Assembly: GCF_017312485.1 (NCBI RefSeq)
Contig: NZ_BMBA01000001.1
Location: 1,906,658-1,970,657, forward strand
DNA from: Clostridium zeae
GTDB lineage: Bacteria > Bacillota > Clostridia > Clostridiales > Clostridiaceae
DNA length: 64,000 nt
Direction: 5' to 3'
Positions 38,849-46,619 of this stretch are shown here, one piece after another. The position numbers were made by a program, and so were the translations under genes. The stretch's first letter is position 1. Each line of letters opens with the position of its first letter. The notes below the pieces were generated by a model. That model did not search any database and had not been told where the DNA came from. It worked only from the letters and a program-made list of their open reading frames with translations.

Positions 38849-38849
38849 T

Positions 38850-39665
38850 TTAATTACTTTCCTCCTCAAAAGGTGCCTTACTAACTAGATCAAATCTATG
38901 TCCTTTAGCAAGAACATGCATTTTTACATTAAAAATACTAAGCAAATCATCTTGATGCTGCTCAGAAACATTTGTATATGTTATTTCGCTTCCATCCAAA
39001 ATATACACAGCACCTGAACCTATAACTTTAAGGTGATCATCCCTACGTATAACTATAGCTGTATCCTCATCAATACCTATTCCTAAAGCTTGAGGATTTT
39101 GCGCTACTCCAGCTAAAAGTCTCCCTATTCTTCCTCGCTGAGAAAAATGCTGATCTACTATTATATTTTTCACAAGTCCAAGACCTGGAGACATTTTTAA
39201 CGTACATTTTCTAGGAGATTCTTCGTCATCACCAGTCACAATCATGGTGTCACTCATAACAGATGCTCCTGCTGAAGTCCCAACCATATAGCAACCTCTT
39301 TCAGAAGCACTAATTATCTCCTGATATATTGGCGTTCCTCCAATTATACTTGTTATTCTTAACTGATCTCCTCCAGTAAAAAATATGATAGAAGCTTCTC
39401 TTACTATATTTATATTTTTTTGAAGAGAACAATCATCTCTATGTTTCACATCCAATATCTCTATTTTTTTAACACCTAATTCCGTAAAAACTTTTTTATA
39501 TTTATCTTTTGCCTCTTCGGGGTTTTCTGTAGCAATAGTAGCCACAGCCAACACATCATTTTCTTTATTTATTTTAGAACATACATATTTCAATATCTCT
39601 TTATTTCCCTCTTTATCTTCTGCTCCTCCTATAATGATTAAATTTCCTTCAGATTTTATATTCAC
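38850..39665 (-). CDS. cphB: Cyanophycinase
   Basis: The 271-residue serine peptidase of the S51-like family cleaves cyanophycin to beta-Asp-Arg dipeptides. The nucleophile Ser lies in VGTSAGASVMSDTM, and the substrate-binding segment IIVDQHFSQRGRIGRL is intact, as is FFTGGDQLRI. The start is GTG 39665: AGAGGTGA lies seven bases before it, inside the longer frame. It is transcribed ahead of cphA. Confidence 0.94.
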   Translation of the reverse strand: MNIKSEGNLIIIGGAEDKEGNKEILKYVCSKINKENDVLAVATIATENPEEAKDKYKKVFTELGVKKIEILDVKHRDDCSLQKNINIVREASIIFFTGGDQLRITSIIGGTPIYQEIISASERGCYMVGTSAGASVMSDTMIVTGDDEESPRKCTLKMSPGLGLVKNIIVDQHFSQRGRIGRLLAGVAQNPQALGIGIDEDTAIVIRRDDHLKVIGSGAVYILDGSEITYTNVSEQHQDDLLSIFNVKMHVLAKGHRFDLVSKAPFEEESN

Positions 39666-39689
39666 AAAAAAATCACCTCTAATCATTCA

Positions 39690-39920
39690 TTTTTTTATTT
39701 TAACCATGTTGTTTAGATTTATTCATTTGCCCAGTTGCTTCCACAATAGACATATTAACTATCTTTTTATTTTCATCGTTATAACTTATATATATAAATT
39801 ATTATTTTATAAGGCAACAGTAATTATATTTTTACCTACCACTATACAAAAAATACTTTCAATTTTTAACACCTGATTTATTTATCAATTAGTACTCAAT
39901 CAAAAATTTTCGCAGTAAAA
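39690..39920. other. Intergenic region between cphB and sipL terminator
   Basis: About 230 bases upstream of cphB. It must hold the cyanophycin operon promoter, but no clear sigma-A or sporulation consensus was identified. Confidence 0.4.
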
Positions 39921-39960
39921 AAATGAACTTTTAAGCATACTTTCACTTAAAAGTTCATTT
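39921..39960 (-). terminator. Intrinsic terminator of the sipL-like gene
   Basis: AAATGAACTTTTAAG and CTTAAAAGTTCATTT form a perfect 15-bp stem with a 10-base loop, followed by seven U on the minus strand. Confidence 0.95.
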
Positions 39961-39988
39961 ATAAATAAATATTAATAATCTACAAAAA

Positions 39989-41554
39989 CTATATTACAGC
40001 CCTTCCAGGAATTATAAGCTTTTGATTTACACAAATCGAGTCTGGTCCTTCTAAATTATTTATCTTTAACAATTCAGCCATTGTAGTATTAAACTTCTTA
40101 GCCAAACTCCAAAGAGTATCATGCTTCTGTACAGAGTATATTGTTACAGATGCTTTCTTTCCTGCAACTTCGCCTTCTTTTTCCTCTACCTCTGAAATAT
40201 ATTGTTTTTTGCTCAAAAGGTACACTTTAGCGCTTGCATTTATAACTGCCTTTATAGCAATTGTATGTGCTTCTATAGATGCCTGAATACTTTCTATCCA
40301 TGCTTTCACTATAGATTTCATATCATCCTTTATATCTTGTATATCTACATTTGTAGTGAACGGAATTTCAGACTTCATATTTGCAACATTATTTTCTGCG
40401 TCAGCAGTCTTGTATATTACATTAATATTTACAATACCATCGATAACAACCTTATTATCAACAATTTTGTTTTCTAATGAAACTACTTCTCCTGTGGTAC
40501 TTAATATTTGTAATGGCTCATTAGAATTTTCTTCCGGCTCTAAATTGTCCTTTATAATAGTCTCATTACTTCCTTGACCATGTAACACAGTCATCTCTAC
40601 ATTATCTTTTTTTAGTTCCATATTTCTAACTGGAGAATATGCATCTTCAATTATTTCTAAATCATCTTTGCTATATACTTTTAATTGTCCACCTAGTAGC
40701 ACTTCAATATCAAGAGTTCTAGCTTCACCTAAGTCATCTTGACTAATACTGTATTCAGTTCCTGCAACTCTGAATTCACCATCAGTAAGCATAGTTGAAG
40801 AAACACTCTCAGCATCTTCTTCCTTTGTTAAAAACAAGTCATCCTCTATAGGAACTAATTCTCTCGAATCTGTAGCTTTATATAATAAATCTAACTTACA
40901 GTAACAAGATATTTGAACTCTACCATCTAAAGCCCTTATTTCTTTTTTATGGAGCTGCACATTTATTTTGATGATCTTTCCTATCTGTGGTTTATCCATT
41001 CCAATTTGTAAGCTTGCTTTAGTTGATAAATCAAAACCTTTTTCATAAACAAGCTTATCAAATGCTTCAACTTTCTTTTTAACTTCAATATCGCCAGAAC
41101 CTTCAATATCTTTTACAAATTCAAAGTTATCTTTCTTGTACACAGTGCATTTTGTTGAAAAAATACATTCTAAGCTAACTTTTCTTTCATTTATTATGTT
41201 TGAATTAATATGTTCAACTTCACTTTCTGCATCGCATACCATTCTATGTTCAGCGCCAGCAACATCAATATAGTTTGCAAACTTATCGCTATAAGTAATT
41301 GTATGGACTCCTAATCCTTCATCTTCTTTAGCTAAATAGATTACATTGTACTCCACTTGACCTTCAACATAAACCCTTTCTTGTACTACTTCCTTATTAG
41401 TAATAACAGGTTTAGCCTCTACAGTAAGTATTCTCACCACATCCGGATGGGTATCCGGAATTAAGTATTCACCTTTCAATACTGCATCAGATGAGCTTAT
41501 ACTGAAAAGTCTTTCATATTCGATATTTTCTTTTATCACATCTAATCCTGCCAA
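39989..41554 (-). CDS. sipL: SipL-like spore coat morphogenesis protein (SPOCS repeats plus LysM)
   Basis: The 521-residue protein combines DUF3794/SPOCS domains, seen as repeated segments such as KGEYLIPDTHPDVVRILTVE (about 30-50) and two later ones, with a C-terminal LysM domain (about 475-518: HDTLWSLAKKFNTTMAELLK). This is the architecture of Clostridioides SipL, which binds SpoIVA through LysM and directs coat assembly. TTG 41554 is preferred: GGGAGGG lies six bases before it, whereas the upstream ATG codons overlap or crowd that site. It has its own strong terminator. Confidence 0.88.
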   Translation of the reverse strand: MAGLDVIKENIEYERLFSISSSDAVLKGEYLIPDTHPDVVRILTVEAKPVITNKEVVQERVYVEGQVEYNVIYLAKEDEGLGVHTITYSDKFANYIDVAGAEHRMVCDAESEVEHINSNIINERKVSLECIFSTKCTVYKKDNFEFVKDIEGSGDIEVKKKVEAFDKLVYEKGFDLSTKASLQIGMDKPQIGKIIKINVQLHKKEIRALDGRVQISCYCKLDLLYKATDSRELVPIEDDLFLTKEEDAESVSSTMLTDGEFRVAGTEYSISQDDLGEARTLDIEVLLGGQLKVYSKDDLEIIEDAYSPVRNMELKKDNVEMTVLHGQGSNETIIKDNLEPEENSNEPLQILSTTGEVVSLENKIVDNKVVIDGIVNINVIYKTADAENNVANMKSEIPFTTNVDIQDIKDDMKSIVKAWIESIQASIEAHTIAIKAVINASAKVYLLSKKQYISEVEEKEGEVAGKKASVTIYSVQKHDTLWSLAKKFNTTMAELLKINNLEGPDSICVNQKLIIPGRAVI

Positions 41555-41691
41555 ATTCATCCCTCCCATAATATACCTACTATAATATATACACTGGAGG
41601 ATTCAAAATTATGATTAAATATTTATATAAATTTGCTTAATTATTTCTGCAAATTTTGTCGAAATTAAACGAGTTTTTTTTACATTTTAGG

Positions 41692-41720
41692 TTGACAAGT
41701 TAAAAAATATGTCGTATTAT
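41692..41720 (+). promoter_or_regulatory. Near-consensus sigma-A promoter of a small RNA candidate
   Basis: TTGACA and TATTAT are separated by exactly 17 bases on the plus strand, where no protein gene follows for more than 2 kb. Transcription would begin near 41726. Confidence 0.75.
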
Positions 41721-41724
41721 AAAA

Positions 41725-41813
41725 GAGGTTATTGACCATATAACCTCTCATAAATTCTCAATACCCTTTTATACCATAGTTGAAAGATGGAAACCCACCA
41801 TCTTTCTTTTTTT
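41725..41813 (+). ncRNA. Candidate small RNA gene, about 88 nt
   Basis: The predicted transcript starts with a perfect hairpin, GAGGTTAT/ATAACCTC with a 7-base loop (41725-41747), then a single-stranded middle of about 34 bases. It ends in a perfect 9-bp terminator, GAAAGATGG/CCATCTTTC, followed by seven U (41782-41813). A promoter with TTGACA and TATTAT at 17-base spacing lies directly upstream. No reading frame with a ribosome binding site was seen. No family such as 6S, SRP or tmRNA was recognised. It lies opposite in direction to its neighbours sipL and veg. Confidence 0.65.
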
Positions 41814-41898
41814 GTTTTATTTGTAAACGTTTAATTTAATTATAATTTAAAAATAAAATCTTAATTTAATATTTATCTTATATAATACAAAAAAAACT

Positions 41899-42017
41899 AA
41901 AAACCCCGTCGGGATTTAAAGTTTATAGTTATGAATCATATATCACAAAATAAATTAGTTATATAATTGCAACATATTCATACATGTATAACTTCAAATC
42001 CACAAAACGGGGTTTTT
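41899..42017. repeat. 119-base imperfect palindrome downstream of veg
   Basis: Outer arms AAAAACCCCGT and ACGGGGTTTTT are exact complements. Adjacent inner segments GGATTTAAAG and its near complement CTTCAAATCC continue the pairing, and GTTATGAATC pairs loosely with ATTCATAC. On the minus strand it follows the veg stop by two bases and ends in a U run, so it may be an unusually long terminator. Confidence 0.65.
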
Positions 42018-42019
42018 AA

Positions 42020-42256
42020 TTATCCTTTAAATACAAGCTGTACAGTCTTTGTCAATACATCTGAATAACTATATGTCACAGTCCTTTGGGTGTCAGTTTC
42101 TAATCTAATAACAAAAATACTTGGGTACACACTCTCAAGTACACCATTATTAACTAGAACCTTTCTTCGTCCTCCATTAGCTCTAAGTATAACTTTTTCA
42201 CCAATATGACCTTCTATGTCTTTCCTTATGGAAGATAATGTCTTACTCTTTTCCAT
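42020..42256 (-). CDS. veg: Veg family protein
   Basis: The 78-residue Veg/DUF1021 protein contains KDIEGHIGEKVILRANGGRRK and the SVYPSIFVIRLE segment. In Bacillus Veg is strongly transcribed in growth and has been linked to biofilm regulation; its biochemical role is unclear. Two sigma-A promoters stand upstream, and veg, ispE and a SASP gene are also neighbours in Bacillus. Confidence 0.95.
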   Translation of the reverse strand: MEKSKTLSSIRKDIEGHIGEKVILRANGGRRKVLVNNGVLESVYPSIFVIRLETDTQRTVTYSYSDVLTKTVQLVFKG

Positions 42257-42279
42257 ATGAACACCCTCTTTCCTATTAT

Positions 42280-42308
42280 ATTATACCTCTAAATAACCTA
42301 ACTGTCAA
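42280..42308 (-). promoter_or_regulatory. Consensus sigma-A promoter of veg (P2)
   Basis: TTGACA and TATAAT are separated by 17 bases on the minus strand, a perfect consensus match. The start site would be about 15 bases before the veg ATG, close to the GAAAGAGGG ribosome binding site, so the leader is short. Confidence 0.7.
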
Positions 42309-42319
42309 ATTAACCAAAT

Positions 42320-42349
42320 ATTTTATCACTATTTGTTTTGTTTTGTCAA
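42320..42349 (-). promoter_or_regulatory. Upstream sigma-A-like promoter of veg (P1)
   Basis: TTGACA and TAAAAT are separated by 18 bases on the minus strand, 40 bases upstream of P2, giving tandem promoters. Confidence 0.55.
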
Positions 42350-42530
42350 TGTAAAATTTCTATTAATATTTTATGAATTTTTCACATCTTTCTATAGTTT
42401 CTTCATAAAAGTGAATTTTATTCTTTCTATCTATATTTTTCTTTATAAACTGTTGTATTTTTATGTAAACCAACTTTATTTATTGATTTAATTCACGTAA
42501 AAGCTTAATAGTTCGGCTATCAATTGCAGC

Positions 42531-42566
42531 AAAAAATAAAAAGTGCCTTTTTATTATAGACACTTT
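42531..42566 (-). terminator. Probable terminator of the 184-residue membrane protein gene
   Basis: AAAGTG and CACTTT close a 15-base loop and are followed on the minus strand by TTATTTTTT. It lies about 60 bases after the stop. Confidence 0.6.
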
Positions 42567-42623
42567 CTTTTTAACAAAGTATTGCTAATATTTTATTAAG
42601 ACTGTCATTTACTAAAATATATT

Positions 42624-43178
42624 TTAATTAAGCTGCATAACCTTTTTATGTTTTAGAACTTTTTCTAGAGCATCATTATAAAAGTATTGACTTAGATTTT
42701 GCTTCATAATATCTAAGAAGGCCTCTATTGATGAATTTGAAATATCTATCTTTATCTTTATGTCGTATACCTCCATAATTAATTCTCTTGTTCTATAACT
42801 AAATCTAATATCAGTTACTTCATCCCATTTTATAACTTCTGTTGTTTTAAATATATTTATATATTGTATTTCTTTATCAGTTATATTTATATCAACATTT
42901 TTCCAATACAACACCATATACGATCCTACACAAAGAAGTATTGTAGACAACAATGTAATAAAAATATTTTCCTTTGCAACATTTATATAGCTACCTAAAA
43001 GGGATATTAAAGTAGAAAATGAAATAAGAACAATTCCATAAATACAGTATAGTTTATTTACTCTAATATTCAAGTTATTTGCATTCATATTTTTAACCTC
43101 AGAAGAATTTAGATACATTGATATACTCTTTATCAAAGCCCCTATTGATATTAAAGCTATTATTATCACTTCACCCAC
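42624..43178 (-). CDS. Unknown membrane protein with PH-like C-terminal domain
   Basis: The 184-residue protein has three hydrophobic helices (about 3-21, 42-64, 70-92), then a cytoplasmic domain (95-184) with the pattern ITDKEIQYINIFKTTEVIKW followed by DIRFSYRTRELIM, typical of short PH-like membrane-protein domains. No family name is certain. It is monocistronic with its own terminator. Confidence 0.7.
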   Translation of the reverse strand: MGEVIIIALISIGALIKSISMYLNSSEVKNMNANNLNIRVNKLYCIYGIVLISFSTLISLLGSYINVAKENIFITLLSTILLCVGSYMVLYWKNVDINITDKEIQYINIFKTTEVIKWDEVTDIRFSYRTRELIMEVYDIKIKIDISNSSIEAFLDIMKQNLSQYFYNDALEKVLKHKKVMQLN

Positions 43179-43335
43179 TCCTTAAAAACATATATATTTA
43201 TATAATTATTTCTATACACATTGTAAAATTCCTTCCAATATTTTACAAAAGATCTTTTTATTTAAAAATTTCAAAGAACATTAAAATATTTCGTATTAGC
43301 AGTGATGAAAACTTTATACTTTCCTATACAGCAAT

Positions 43336-43369
43336 AAAGCAGCTCCAACTAGGAACTGCTTTACTTTTT
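43336..43369 (+). terminator. Orphan plus-strand terminator-like hairpin
   Basis: AAAGCAG-TCC and GGA-CTGCTTT form a stem with one mismatch and a 5-base loop, followed on the plus strand by ACTTTTT. No plus-strand gene precedes it. Confidence 0.5.
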
Positions 43370-43416
43370 AGCTTGTAACTATATATCACCAAGATATGTA
43401 AATACATTCTTATTCT

Positions 43417-43448
43417 AATTCTTTATATAGCAAAGCTTATAAAGAATT
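43417..43448 (-). terminator. Hairpin at the end of the SASP gene
   Basis: AATTCTTTATA and TATAAAGAATT form a perfect 11-bp dyad with a 10-base loop, two bases after the stop. There is no U run, so it may protect the 3' end of a long-lived mRNA rather than terminate strongly. Confidence 0.6.
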
Positions 43449-43449
43449 A

Positions 43450-43647
43450 CTATTTAAGACCATTTTCATAGCTTTCTATAATTTTCTTAACCATGTATCC
43501 GCCTACTGAACCATTTTCTCTTGAAGTCAAGTTACCATTGTAGCCTTCAGTTAAGTTAACACCTAGTTCTCTTGCTGTCTCAAACTTAAATTGACTTAAT
43601 TTATCTTTTGCTTCTGGAACTAAAATTCTATTTCCTCTGCTTGCCAT
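43450..43647 (-). CDS. Alpha/beta-type small acid-soluble spore protein
   Basis: SASPs coat and protect spore DNA and are degraded at germination. The 65-residue protein keeps the two conserved halves: EAKDKLSQFKFETARELGVN, which holds the GPR protease cleavage region (FETARELGV), and the C-terminal GSVGGYMVKKIIESYE. AGGAGG precedes the ATG. Probably sigma-G controlled, but no clean promoter was picked out. Confidence 0.95.
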   Translation of the reverse strand: MASRGNRILVPEAKDKLSQFKFETARELGVNLTEGYNGNLTSRENGSVGGYMVKKIIESYENGLK

Positions 43648-43649
43648 GA

Positions 43650-44129
43650 TAATTTCCTCCTTAACATAATTAATTTTTATTACACTAATATATTGCTCAG
43701 AATAAGGATTCTTATTATATATATCTATTGGAAACTAATTTATCTTTATCCATTATTACAAATAACATCTTTATCTTCCATCTAAGTCTTATAGTTAATT
43801 TAAATTTAGCCAATGTTTATAAAAAAACAAATCAACCTTTCTAAAAAATGTATAAAAATCTTTTCTTAAATATATCTAATATTTTTATCTCTTAAAAATT
43901 TTTCATAAAACTTTAATTAATCTATATGTTTAAATTTCTAAGAACATATTATAAATTCAAACATATATTATACTATAAGGCTTATTTATATGAGGCTTTT
44001 AAGCAAGTTTATTAGTGCCGTGTAAATAACTTTCATTTATACGCTGCTATAATGGACAACTATACTACTATTACAACTATTACAACTAATAAACTTCAAA
44101 CAATATGATAAAATTATGAGGTGTAAATA
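43650..44129. other. Gene-free region between SASP and Gln-rich protein genes
   Basis: About 480 bases of AT-rich sequence with divergent gene starts at each end. A dyad AAGGATTCTTA-like stretch near 43704-43716 and ACTATTACAACTATTACAACT near 44069 are visible. No RNA gene or promoter was supported. Confidence 0.4.
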
Positions 44130-44552
44130 ATGGCATATAGTAATAATGATAAACAAAAGACCCCTTCAGATGTATATGAATTACTTCAAATACTAATACA
44201 AAAACAAGAACAATTCGAAGCTCAATTGCAGAAACAACTTCAGGAACAAGCTCAATTACAGAAACAACTTCAAGATCAAAAACAACTTCAAAAACAACTT
44301 CAAGATCAAGATCAAAGACAACTTCAGGATCAAGACCAAAAACAACTTCAAGGCCAATCTGACTATGAAACTGATAGCGTTACTTTCGGTGATATAGGTA
44401 ACAATAGAAATAAAGTAACAGTTAAAGTAGATAATTATGCAATAGCAGTATTAGCTTTAGTATTTTTACGTTTCTCAAAAGGAAACTTGGAAGATGACGA
44501 TCTTAAAGGCTATCTTGATGCTTTAATCACAAAGAGCAGTTTTTCAGAATAA
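44130..44552 (+). CDS. Unknown protein with Gln-rich KQLQDQ repeats
   Basis: Family not recognised. In 140 residues, a short N-terminal part is followed by a repeat block (about 26-85) of 6- to 7-residue units such as KQLQDQ and QLQEQA, with no Pro or Cys and coiled-coil character. A hydrophobic C-terminal domain follows (about 88-135: VDNYAIAVLALVFLRFSKG). TGAGGTG lies eight bases before the ATG. Tandem units differ by a few bases, suggesting slippage-driven length variation. A spore-surface role is a guess based only on location near spore genes. Confidence 0.7.
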   Translation: MAYSNNDKQKTPSDVYELLQILIQKQEQFEAQLQKQLQEQAQLQKQLQDQKQLQKQLQDQDQRQLQDQDQKQLQGQSDYETDSVTFGDIGNNRNKVTVKVDNYAIAVLALVFLRFSKGNLEDDDLKGYLDALITKSSFSE

Positions 44553-44571
44553 ACAATTTATATTTTCAATA

Positions 44572-44594
44572 GGTCTAGGGGTTTTCCCTAGACC
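44572..44594. terminator. Bidirectional hairpin between convergent genes
   Basis: GGTCTAGGG and CCCTAGACC form a perfect 9-bp stem with a 5-base loop. It lies 20 bases after the Gln-rich gene and 26 bases after the end of the minus-strand gene. The U runs are weak. Confidence 0.65.
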
Positions 44595-44619
44595 CTTTAT
44601 ATTCCAATAAATTTCAAAA

Positions 44620-44877
44620 TCAAAACTTAAACAACATCCATTTACAAGTGCACATTTCGTACTTAATCTCATATAATCTTTCATCGCCTGCAATTGAGCT
44701 TTGACAAATGAAAATAAGCATATCATTTCCTGCTATTCGTTCCTTATACGATTTAATTATCCTATCAATTTTAATTACATAATCTTTCTCTTCATTAACC
44801 TTAAATCTTACAGGATGAGGTTTACCATTTATATCAAACCAAGCTACCATTTCAATACTTTTAGCAACAATCTTCAA
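44620..44877 (-). CDS. Unknown small conserved-looking protein
   Basis: The 85-residue protein begins (M)KIVAKSIEMVAWFDINGKPH, which resembles small clostridial proteins of unknown function; beta-rich, with two Cys in the C-terminal CTCKW. The start is set at TTG 44877 because GGTGG lies seven bases upstream; a longer frame exists without such a site. It ends convergently with the Gln-rich protein gene. Confidence 0.55.
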   Translation of the reverse strand: MKIVAKSIEMVAWFDINGKPHPVRFKVNEEKDYVIKIDRIIKSYKERIAGNDMLIFICQSSIAGDERLYEIKYEMCTCKWMLFKF

Positions 44878-45045
44878 AATCTCACCACCACGCACATATG
44901 TTCGTATATATTTTATCAAAATACTTTTTTATTATCAATAATTATTATGGATTATTTGTAAATATTATCCTATATCTACAACTCATACAAAATAAATAAT
45001 AAATATGAACAAGTGCTAAATGGCATCAATGCTACAATAATACAA

Positions 45046-45086
45046 AATCCCCAACATACCTTATATTTAAAGTAATATTGGGGATT
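45046..45086. terminator. Intrinsic terminator of the flavodoxin gene
   Basis: AATCCCCAA and TTGGGGATT form a 9-bp stem enclosing a weak inner pairing, with U runs on both sides. It lies seven bases after the flavodoxin stop. Confidence 0.85.
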
Positions 45087-45092
45087 CTTTTT

Positions 45093-45581
45093 TTATAAAT
45101 GTTTTTTTATAGCTCTTATCCATTGTTTTGCTTTTAATAAACAATCTTCTTTATCTTTCTTTAAAGGATCTTCGAAGGCGATCTCTCCTACAAAGTCATT
45201 TGCTTTTAATTTTTCTTTAAAATCCACAAAAGTCTTTCCTTCTTTTCCTCCACCATGACAGCAAAACAAAGCGATTTTTTTATTTTCAATTTGATACTTT
45301 TCTAGAAATGTATTGAACACAGGTGCAAATCTACTTGCCCATACTGGAGTTCCTAGAACGATAAGCTCATATTTATATAAATCTACATTTATTGGTTCAA
45401 TATCCGGTTTATCCTTAAACATAACCTGCTTTCCACCCCATAAATATTTTCTAAATCCACCTGTAGGTATTTGTTTAACCGGTTTTATTTCAACTATATC
45501 TCCGTCTAACTCTTCGCTAATAGTTTCTGCAATAAACTTAGTGTCACCTTCTAGCGAATAAAAAACTACTAAAGCCTTCAT
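45093..45581 (-). CDS. Flavodoxin family protein
   Basis: The 162-residue FMN-binding fold begins KALVVFYSLEGDTKFIAETI (phosphate-binding loop region SLEGDTK) and has VLGTPVWASRFAPVFNTFL and FCCHGGGKEGKTF flavin loops. It is closer to flavodoxin-like reductases than to electron-carrier flavodoxin. The partner is unknown. It follows the 171-residue membrane protein by 19 bases, suggesting co-transcription. Confidence 0.88.
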   Translation of the reverse strand: MKALVVFYSLEGDTKFIAETISEELDGDIVEIKPVKQIPTGGFRKYLWGGKQVMFKDKPDIEPINVDLYKYELIVLGTPVWASRFAPVFNTFLEKYQIENKKIALFCCHGGGKEGKTFVDFKEKLKANDFVGEIAFEDPLKKDKEDCLLKAKQWIRAIKKHL

Positions 45582-45600
45582 TTATAACAACTCCTATAGT

Positions 45601-46116
45601 CTAATTTTTAAAACTCATACTATATTTCTCAAACCTATCAATATATTCTAACACATATATTCTCTTTTCATCTTCATTGAATAGCAAAATTGCGTAATCA
45701 TTTTTATTTGGCTTAAAATAGTATAAAGTCTTCTCCCGTACTTGCGGAATATATTTATTAAACTCAACTTTCTCATTATTATTAACTGATAGACAATCTT
45801 TAAACTTATCTACAAACTCATTTACTTCATCTTTACTTTCTTTATCAACTAACTTCCACTTACTAAAATCCTTTAGTTTTTTAGCGTTATTTTCATCATA
45901 TTCTAAAACTGAGTACGCTCTTCCTTCTGCTGGCATCCTCTGTATATCAGACATAATTTTGATTTCATGCTTTGGTTTCGGCACATCTATGCTGAAGTTA
46001 TTCTTTAGAGTAGATCTTACGCTAGAAAAGTATTGGTATACATTAATAATTTGAAATGAAAAAAAAGCTACCATAATAAATAAGATAACAGAAATACCTT
46101 TAGATGGCTTCCTCAT
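45601..46116 (-). CDS. Unknown single-pass membrane protein
   Basis: The 171-residue protein has a positively charged tip and one hydrophobic helix (about 8-28), then a soluble extracytoplasmic domain of about 140 residues ending with YYFKPNKNDYAILLFNEDEK and RIYVLEYIDRFEKYS. No family was recognised. It is transcribed with the flavodoxin gene. Confidence 0.65.
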   Translation of the reverse strand: MRKPSKGISVILFIMVAFFSFQIINVYQYFSSVRSTLKNNFSIDVPKPKHEIKIMSDIQRMPAEGRAYSVLEYDENNAKKLKDFSKWKLVDKESKDEVNEFVDKFKDCLSVNNNEKVEFNKYIPQVREKTLYYFKPNKNDYAILLFNEDEKRIYVLEYIDRFEKYSMSFKN

Positions 46117-46303
46117 ATTCCCTCTCCATTTTTATTAATTAAGTAATATACAATTTTATTAACTTTTATAAATTCTCTCATAAACTTTATAAGCACTTTA
46201 AAGATAATTTCCTAATTGACCTGTTAAATATAAGTGTGTTTTATTGAAGGTGAGTTATTTCGTAGATATTTTCGAATGAAACTTTTTGCATCTGTAACAT
46301 TTT

Positions 46304-46336
46304 AAAAAGCAACTAGATCGGGGTAATCTAGCTGCT
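46304..46336 (-). terminator. Intrinsic terminator of the two-component operon
   Basis: AGCA-CTAGAT and ATCTAG-TGCT form an interrupted stem with a 7-base loop and five U on the minus strand, about 280 bases after the kinase gene. The 280-base stretch between (46340-46619) is AT-rich and holds no supported gene. Confidence 0.75.
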
Positions 46337-46619
46337 ATTTATTAGGGGATCAATAACATTAAACGCTCTTTTGTTAATGGCATTTTGCTAACTTATTCAT
46401 TTCTAAATCCTATGATATTATTATAAACAATAATTATTAATAAATTATATCTTTTGTGATAATAATGTGTTAATTATTATTAACTTTTTAATATAATTTC
46501 CATAAAAAATACAAGGTTTTTGTACATAACTACAAACCATATTTTTAATATAAAAATTACTAAAACCATTGTTCAAAAGCTCTATAAAAACTTGTCGTAA
46601 TACATGGATATGCTGACCT

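Noticed and set aside
44215-44350. Direct repeats as a CRISPR array
   Set aside because: The repeats are in-frame Gln codons inside a protein gene, with no unique spacers.
44544-44726. 60-codon minus-strand frame
   Set aside because: It overlaps the 85-residue gene on the same strand in another frame, runs over a terminator hairpin, and has no ribosome binding site.
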